DNA from: Chryseobacterium taichungense
GTDB lineage: Bacteria > Bacteroidota > Bacteroidia > Flavobacteriales > Weeksellaceae
Length of the DNA: 64,000 nucleotides
Direction of reading: 5' to 3'
Assembly: GCF_900109935.1 (NCBI RefSeq)
Contig: NZ_FOBV01000002.1
Location: 124,001-188,000, forward strand
The position numbers and the translations under genes are program-made. Positions 61,807-64,000 of this stretch are shown piece after piece (position 1 is the first letter of the stretch; every line of letters begins with the position of its first letter). The notes under the pieces were generated by a model. The model ran no database searches. It was not told where the DNA came from and was given only the letters and a program-made list of their open reading frames with translations.

Positions 61807-63006
61807 TCAAACAAACAAATTAGCCAAAAGAAACTTTTTTTGAAGTTCTAACTTTTCTAAAATCTGTTTTTCTGCTTCTATTTTATTTTCGATTACAGAA
61901 AGAAACTTTCCTATAACTTTTTGTTCGGGTAAACTTGGAATACTAATTTCAACATCGGAAAATGATTTAACAGATATTGTAAATCTTGTGCTCCCTGTTG
62001 CAAATTTTGATAACTGGCTTAAAACAATTGGAACATTACAGAAATAGTGAGAATATAATATGTCAATCTCAATTTTTGGTCTAAAACGCATTAAGTGATA
62101 ACTAAACACAGCATTTTCAAGATTTTCAGAAATAACAACTGAATGACCAATATCATCAGGGGTTTCTGATGATGGAGTAAAAAGAATATCTCCTTTCTTT
62201 AAATTACAACTTGTAATTTGCTGCTCTTTTGCAGTTACTTTTTGAAACGATTTTATGGTCGTAGAATTTATATCTTCGTGTCTGTAAACGTTCATATAAT
62301 TTACTAGATAGACCTCATTTTCGTTTTCCCTTGAAAGTTTATCAATACTACTTGTCTGAAAATTTCCAATTTCACCAAGTTTTAATTTTTCCCAATTAGG
62401 AAAATCATATCCTTGTTCGTTTTTGAATCTTAATTTTTGAGAAAAAATATTTGTACGACTTACTTTCATTAAGGTTTCTAATTGTTCAATTATTTTCTTT
62501 TGGGTTGAAATTCTGATGTCGATTAATGATAATGAAGATGCAATTTTTTTCTGCTCCTCTATGGAATCTGTAATTATTGATTCAACCTCTAATAAATTTT
62601 GGACAGATAATCCCGGTTGAGCCATACCAGTAGCATACTGATTTAAATTTAGGTAGTTTAATAAATAAAATAACCAATTGGAATGTACTTTATCTTTAGG
62701 AGTTACAACAACTGCGTGCTCAGTTGCATAAAATTTATCATATACTCTTGTTATGTTTCCACAAAGTGCTCCTTGTCTACCAATTAAAGAGTATTCTCCA
62801 TCATAATTATATGAATAAGTAAATCCTCTTAATCCATTTGCTCCATAACAAGGATATAATTTATTATTTGTCTCCTTTAAAATCTCTGAAGCACTAACAA
62901 ATTTTCCAGCTTGCATTTTACATATATCTCCCAATTTCTTCACTTCCCAATTCCTCTCAAACTCGGGAAATCTAAGCTTCGGTAATAAATTAGGAAAGAA
63001 AGTCAT
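61807..63006 (-). CDS. hsdS: Type I specificity subunit, reverse-oriented (probably silent) copy
   Basis: 399 residues from the ATG at 63006, preceded by GGAG at a proper distance; an in-frame ATG 7 codons earlier is less likely. Domain order is as in the first hsdS: LLPKLRFPEFERNWEVKKLGD, TRD1, IEEQKKIASSLSLIDIRI, DFPNWEKLKLGE, TRD2, and a final LPEQKVIGKFLSVIENKI. TRDs differ completely from those of the first gene, so the specificity would differ. It points back toward hsdM and has no partner M gene, so it probably serves as a store for switching. Confidence 0.9.
   Translation of the reverse strand: MTFFPNLLPKLRFPEFERNWEVKKLGDICKMQAGKFVSASEILKETNNKLYPCYGANGLRGFTYSYNYDGEYSLIGRQGALCGNITRVYDKFYATEHAVVVTPKDKVHSNWLFYLLNYLNLNQYATGMAQPGLSVQNLLEVESIITDSIEEQKKIASSLSLIDIRISTQKKIIEQLETLMKVSRTNIFSQKLRFKNEQGYDFPNWEKLKLGEIGNFQTSSIDKLSRENENEVYLVNYMNVYRHEDINSTTIKSFQKVTAKEQQITSCNLKKGDILFTPSSETPDDIGHSVVISENLENAVFSYHLMRFRPKIEIDILYSHYFCNVPIVLSQLSKFATGSTRFTISVKSFSDVEISIPSLPEQKVIGKFLSVIENKIEAEKQILEKLELQKKFLLANLFV
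62390..62408 (-). repeat. Inverted-repeat site in second hsdS middle (right partner)
   Basis: Partner of 61172-61190 (18 of 19 identical in inverse orientation). Positions 61172 and 62408 bracket about 1.24 kb. Confidence 0.65.
62927..62949 (-). repeat. Inverted-repeat site in second hsdS start (right partner)
   Basis: Partner of 60532-60554 (19 of 23 identical). Recombination between these would exchange nearly the whole specificity genes. The lower identity makes this less certain than the middle pair. Confidence 0.45.
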
Positions 63007-63124
63007 AATTATCTCCTTTCCGCACATTGAGGAGAAATTTATCCACTAATCCTAAATTTTTGATTAGCTGTTATCAATTCATACCTTTTAGGATTTTAAA
63101 TAATAAATATAAAATCAAAAAATT

Positions 63125-64000
63125 ATGACAAGAAAGAAGACATTGGCAGAAATCGCTGAACTATGGAAGAATGACAAAAAGCTGTATGTGAAAAAATCAA
63201 CTTTTTCGGCTTATGTGCTGTTGCTGGAAAATCATTTATTGCCTGTATTTAAAGACTATTCTGAGATTGAAGATGAGGAGGTACAAAAGTTTGTATTTCA
63301 AAAATTAGAACAAGGATTAAGTCAGAAAAGTATCAAAGATATTCTCATTGTTTTGAAAATGGTGCTGAAGTTTGGAGCAAAGAATAAATGGATTGAGTTT
63401 ATCAATTTTGATGTGCAATATCCTACAGTGAGGGAAACGCATACAATTGAAGTATTGAGTAGAACACATCAGAAAAAAGTGATGAGCTATATTCAGGAAC
63501 ATTTTACTTTTAGAAATTTAGGCGTTTATATCTGTCTTTGTTCGGGAATGCGGATTGGCGAGATTTGTGCGTTGACTTGGGAAGATATTGATACGGATAA
63601 TGGGATTATTAATATCCGAAAAACCATTCAAAGAATTTATGTGATTGAGGATGGGGAACGCAAAACAGAATTATTGATTGATACGCCTAAAACCAAAAAC
63701 TCCATACGTGAAATCCCGATGAGTAGGGATTTGTTGAGAATGCTGAAACCTTTTAAGAAAATTGTAAATCCGGCGTTCTATGTGTTAACCAACGATTCTA
63801 AACCAACAGAACCAAGAACTTACCGAAGTTATTATAAAAACCTGATGAAGTTTTTAGAAATTCCTGATATCAAGTTTCACGGCCTTAGACACAGTTTTGC
63901 AACCCGATGTATCGAAAGCAAATGTGACTATAAAACCGTGAGTGTTTTGCTAGGTCATTCCAATATCAGTACAACTTTGAACTTATACGTTCATCCCAAT
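63125..64000 (+). CDS. Tyrosine recombinase, candidate hsdS invertase (runs off the end)
   Basis: The first 292 residues. The N-terminal SAM-like binding domain (about 1-110) precedes the catalytic domain: first Arg in GMRIGEICALTWED, His-x-x-Arg in FHGLRHSFATR, His in LLGHSNISTT, and the Tyr in LNLYVHPN, just before the edge. All catalytic residues are present. It starts 118 bp past the second hsdS start codon and points away. Recombinases next to paired, inverted hsdS genes invert them in several Bacteroidota. It could instead be the integrase of another element. Confidence 0.85.
   Translation, partial: MTRKKTLAEIAELWKNDKKLYVKKSTFSAYVLLLENHLLPVFKDYSEIEDEEVQKFVFQKLEQGLSQKSIKDILIVLKMVLKFGAKNKWIEFINFDVQYPTVRETHTIEVLSRTHQKKVMSYIQEHFTFRNLGVYICLCSGMRIGEICALTWEDIDTDNGIINIRKTIQRIYVIEDGERKTELLIDTPKTKNSIREIPMSRDLLRMLKPFKKIVNPAFYVLTNDSKPTEPRTYRSYYKNLMKFLEIPDIKFHGLRHSFATRCIESKCDYKTVSVLLGHSNISTTLNLYVHPN

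Overview
The window looks like chromosome of a flavobacterium of the Chryseobacterium type (Bacteroidota, Weeksellaceae). The reasons are the low G+C content, promoters of the form TTG-N19-TAnnTTTG in front of tRNA-Ser and pyrB, weak or absent Shine-Dalgarno sequences, a SusC/SusD pair, a sodium-symporter-type sensor kinase, an N-succinylornithine-type carbamoyltransferase, and many short palindromic repeats between genes. The genus is inferred from general protein resemblance and was not tested by a search.

1-8.3 kb (all minus strand): a carboxylate uptake and sensing cluster. In order of transcription it has an outer-membrane porin, an MHS-type MFS transporter, two small membrane proteins, a symporter-histidine kinase, a CheY-like receiver and the start of a PrpE-like acyl-CoA synthetase. 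An IS200-like transposase with its palindromes sits between kinase and receiver. 8.4-24.7 kb: an InsA-like zinc-ribbon/HTH protein, then an arginine operon (GNAT-argG-argC-argD-argF'-argB-argE-argH), an Lrp regulator, and pyrB-carA-carB. Both routes use carbamoyl phosphate. pyrB is preceded by a short leader ORF whose stop codon runs into an intrinsic terminator, which looks like UTP-sensing attenuation. At least five families of repeated palindromes fill the gaps. 24.9-30.3 kb: DUF2911, GNAT and cupin genes, a dienelactone hydrolase, an HsdR_N-like protein, holA and trxB.

30.5-41 kb: tRNA-Ser(UGA), then a tyrosine integrase, then what I judge the most interesting locus. It is a three-gene operon of a caspase fused to a SKI2-like helicase, a PD-(D/E)XK (HamA-like) nuclease and a second SF2 helicase. 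A HEPN-type protein and its HTH partner follow on the other strand, with a perfect 18-bp palindrome as the likely operator. This reads as a defence island. The caspase-helicase combination matches no named system I know.

41-58 kb: a thioredoxin/SusC/SusD/DUF6520/MauE cluster with a membrane-anchored TPR-AraC regulator (susD carries a one-base frameshift), then regulators, a glycoside hydrolase, a YetF-like protein and an AraC regulator. Next comes about 1 kb without genes that holds 192-bp tandem repeats rich in GGCTCAAA, followed by two small DNA-binding proteins typical of mobile elements. 58.8-64 kb: a type I restriction-modification locus with hsdM, hsdS, a second hsdS in opposite orientation and a tyrosine recombinase running off the end. 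Matching inverted sequences inside the two hsdS genes suggest specificity switching by inversion. hsdR is not in the window.
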